Shown piece by piece: positions 62,251 to 64,000 of a stretch of DNA of 64,000 nucleotides. The notes below the pieces were generated by a model that saw only the letters and a program-made list of their open reading frames with translations, ran no database searches and was not told where the DNA came from. The DNA lies in the NCBI RefSeq assembly GCF_002896855.1, contig NZ_CP021850.1:4427665-4491664 (forward strand), read 5' to 3'. Source of the stretch: Clostridium thermosuccinogenes. GTDB lineage: Bacteria; Bacillota; Clostridia; Acetivibrionales; DSM-5807. Both the position numbers and the translations under genes were made by a program. Position 1 is the first letter of the stretch. Every line of letters begins with the position of its first letter.

Positions 62251-62469
62251 ATGATGTTCCAAAAAAAGATAGACAGGAGTATGAAGTGGCTGAAGGAAAA
62301 GAATAAAGCTCTTGATAAAAAAGCTGAGGAATGGAGCGAGGGTAAAAAGGAGCATAACGATTTAAAACTGGAGGCAAAGGACATAATTGCCATAATTCTT
62401 TCAGCGCTTATGATTTTCGGGCCGCTTATACTTCTCTTGCTTATAATCGCGATTTGGGCAGGTATATAA
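62251..62469 (+). CDS. Small single-pass membrane protein of the opp operon
   Basis: A 72-residue protein with a strongly charged, helical N-terminal half (DRSMKWLKEKNKALDKKAEEW, here in part: KWLKEKNKALDKKAEEW) and one C-terminal membrane helix (IIAIILSALMIFGPLILLLL). It starts 23 bases after OppF on the same strand and before the operon's terminator, so it is co-transcribed. The charged part could contact the coiled coil of the OppF-type protein; this is speculative. It does not match a family I know. The start is ATG at 62251 or the next ATG at 62254. Confidence 0.65.
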   Translation: MMFQKKIDRSMKWLKEKNKALDKKAEEWSEGKKEHNDLKLEAKDIIAIILSALMIFGPLILLLLIIAIWAGI

Positions 62470-62536
62470 TTAAGCGGAAATCATGTCGCACCTAACAGCC
62501 ATATATAAGTTTAGAGCCATATCTCTCCACCGGAAT

Positions 62537-62575
62537 CAAGGCTTTTGGGATTTTATCCCGAAAGCCTTGTTTTAT
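62537..62575 (+). terminator. Terminator of the peptide transporter operon
   Basis: CAAGGCTTTTGGGA and TCCCGAAAGCCTTG form a 14-bp stem with one mismatch and a 4-base loop, followed by TTTTATT. It ends the six-gene operon. Confidence 0.9.
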
Positions 62576-62719
62576 TAGCCTCCCCAGCAGTATTTGAAAA
62601 CAAGCTGAAATGAATTGGAGCACTACAATATAGGAAAATTGCCTGCTAATAATATTACTGCCATGCATTACTTCTAAGTTTTGATACCCCTCCAGCTCCA
62701 TTCCTAAACCAAATAATGC

Positions 62720-63475
62720 TTATATGCCATCCTTTTCAATCAAGTAACGCCAGTACCTTTTGGGAAGAAGCCTTTTATGAAGATCAGGATTGAATCTTTC
62801 TTTGATGGTAACGCTACTATAAAAATGCTTCCATAGCTCCTGATAGGTGTTCTCTTCCTCATCCTCCTCAGGTATTTTATCCAGATGTGCGTCGACAATT
62901 ATCCATTCCTCTTTATTATACAAGGCTGCCCGATTCCTTCCGACATCGTGGATTACCCAGCTTTGGTCAGCAAAACGCTTGGAAAAATGGGGCGCAATCA
63001 GGGTCAATATGTCATTGTCGGGCTCAATAGGAGCATAATATATACCGCCCCGAAGCAGTCGAAAGCGAATAAAACCCATCATCCTGTGAACTTCCAGGTC
63101 AACCCTCTGCCTTATTTTATGTACCTTTAACACTCTATCGTCTGCAAGGTATGAGTCTACCTTGGCCCCTAATTTCCAGCCAAGTTTCAGGTATTCATAT
63201 ATTATACCGGCATTGTTCTCCTCCCTGTCGGCAAGATAGACCCGGTAAACATTATCCAGAGCCTCGGGAGAAATCTTACTGCTGATTGAATGATAAACCC
63301 TTTTTGCTTTTTCAATGTCTGTATCTATCGATACATACTGCTCCAGGAAGCTTTGCTGTAATCCCCTGACAGATGCTATCCTTCCAGGCTTTTCCCGTCT
63401 TGAGAAAGCTTCGTAAATTGCCGTAAGCAAGCCTTCAAAAGTCCCGTCATATATATAGCAAGTCATTTCCCTCAT
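62720..63475 (-). CDS. TIGR03915-family DNA-metabolism protein
   Basis: A 251-residue protein of the family annotated as probable DNA metabolism protein (TIGR03915/DUF4130). The start MTCYIYDGTFEGLLTAIYEAF (in part: YIYDGTFEGLLTAIYEAF) and HRMMGFIRFRLLRGGIYYAP are characteristic, as is the end LLPKRYWRYL. In many genomes it sits beside the radical-SAM protein that lies 18 bases upstream here. The pair may act in nucleobase modification or repair, but no reaction is established. AAGGAG lies about ten bases before the ATG. Confidence 0.88.
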   Translation of the reverse strand: MREMTCYIYDGTFEGLLTAIYEAFSRREKPGRIASVRGLQQSFLEQYVSIDTDIEKAKRVYHSISSKISPEALDNVYRVYLADREENNAGIIYEYLKLGWKLGAKVDSYLADDRVLKVHKIRQRVDLEVHRMMGFIRFRLLRGGIYYAPIEPDNDILTLIAPHFSKRFADQSWVIHDVGRNRAALYNKEEWIIVDAHLDKIPEEDEEENTYQELWKHFYSSVTIKERFNPDLHKRLLPKRYWRYLIEKDGI

Positions 63476-63493
63476 TTTACAACGCTCCTTTTG

Positions 63494-64000
63494 CTACAAT
63501 TCTCCGGTTATGGACTTAAACCTCTCCGCCCGCGGAACTATATTTGCCAGCTCCCTGCCGGGAATCCCTCCGCTATAGATCTCACGGCCTCCATGTCCAT
63601 TATATTCCGGAGGTAAAAAGGATAACTGCTCATATTCCGGAACCGGGTAATTGTGTTTGGAGTTTTCTTCTGCACTGCTAAGCAGGAGGTTTTGATAGAT
63701 AAAATCGTCATTCAATTTTATTTTGCAATAGGATTTTCCCTTGCAGGTAATAAAATATTGGGCTCTTTTCAGCACCACTCCAAACTTTTTAATGTCCTCA
63801 AAGTCAAGGGAACTTCTCCTTCGTGCAGTGATGATCCTCTGAGCGGATTTTACCCCTATACCCGGCACACGCAGCAAAGTCTCATAATCACATTTATTTA
63901 TTTCTACCGGAAAAAGATGAAGATTCCTTAATGCCCAGTCACATTTTGGATCCAGATACCTGTTGAAATTCGGATGATCTGCCGATAAAAGCTCATCAGC
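63494..64000 (-). CDS. Putative DNA modification/repair radical SAM protein (partial)
   Basis: The 3' end of a gene that starts beyond the right edge. The visible part begins ADELLSADHPNFNRYLDPK and has a helix-hairpin-helix, LLRVPGIGVKSAQRIITARR, typical for DNA binding, followed by a ~90-residue tail ending FKSITGEL. It matches the C-terminus of the TIGR03916 radical-SAM proteins, which pair with TIGR03915 genes; the next gene is exactly that. The radical-SAM cysteines are outside the window. Function in DNA repair is predicted, not shown. Confidence 0.8.
   Translation of the reverse strand, partial: ADELLSADHPNFNRYLDPKCDWALRNLHLFPVEINKCDYETLLRVPGIGVKSAQRIITARRRSSLDFEDIKKFGVVLKRAQYFITCKGKSYCKIKLNDDFIYQNLLLSSAEENSKHNYPVPEYEQLSFLPPEYNGHGGREIYSGGIPGRELANIVPRAERFKSITGEL

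Noticed and set aside
1-64000. CRISPR array, rRNA, tmRNA, RNase P or 6S RNA
   Set aside because: No regularly spaced identical repeats with spacers and none of the signature sequences of these RNAs were seen.

Overview
The window looks like chromosomal DNA of a low-to-medium GC, spore-former-type member of the Clostridia. The signs are strong GGAGG ribosome binding sites, TTG/GTG starts, consensus sigma-A promoters, an S-layer-homology protein, a hemerythrin, a FabI linked to an ArsR regulator, a BlaI/BlaR1 pair, clostridial TnpV and AbiE cargo, and family matches that resemble the Ruminiclostridium/Acetivibrio group. The genus is inferred, not shown.

Layout. 1-4.0 kb: a tad (Flp-pilus-type) secretion operon on the minus strand (TadZ/CpaE-like ATPase, TadA ATPase, TadB, TadC cut by the window edge) behind a near-perfect sigma-A promoter. 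4.2-5.4 kb: an ArsR-type repressor and fabI in one operon with a perfect palindromic operator. 5.6-8.6 kb: a glutaminase-like DUF4965 protein divergent from an AraC regulator. 8.6-9.3 kb: a gene-free, highly structured stretch whose end is repeated at 24.7 kb. 9.3-15.2 kb: a BlaI/BlaR1-like pair with two operators, convergent with a two-subunit ABC exporter. 15.5-25.4 kb: Lrp regulator, a large transglutaminase-like protein, CutC, aspartase, a DinG/XPD helicase fused to a Cas4-like nuclease, and a sigma factor without region 4. 25.8-36.5 kb: MATE exporter, PII-like protein with a CPA2 antiporter, hydantoinase/oxoprolinase, an EEP hydrolase, an SLH protein, hemerythrin and a zinc-ribbon protein.

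36.7-47.2 kb: a 10.35-kb genomic island in the 3' half of tRNA-Ser(GGA), bounded by 62-bp direct repeats. It carries a tyrosine integrase and excisionase-like protein, TnpV, two pseudogenes with in-frame stops, an alpha/beta hydrolase, a group II intron with its reverse transcriptase, an AbiE toxin-antitoxin pair and a hypothetical gene. No relaxase or conjugation gene is present. Just outside lies a decayed lysS, then a chemotaxis transducer with a C-terminal sensor, an IS30-family element and an XRE-TPR regulator.

54.7-62.5 kb: an oligopeptide-type ABC importer operon (lipoprotein, two permeases, two ATPases, a small membrane protein). It is the most unusual system here. The OppC-type permease carries a complete seven-repeat RCC1-like beta-propeller in its first external loop, and the OppF-type ATPase carries an insertion of about 190 residues, largely coiled coil, between Walker A and the Q-loop. 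62.7-64 kb: the TIGR03915 protein and its radical-SAM partner, cut by the window end.
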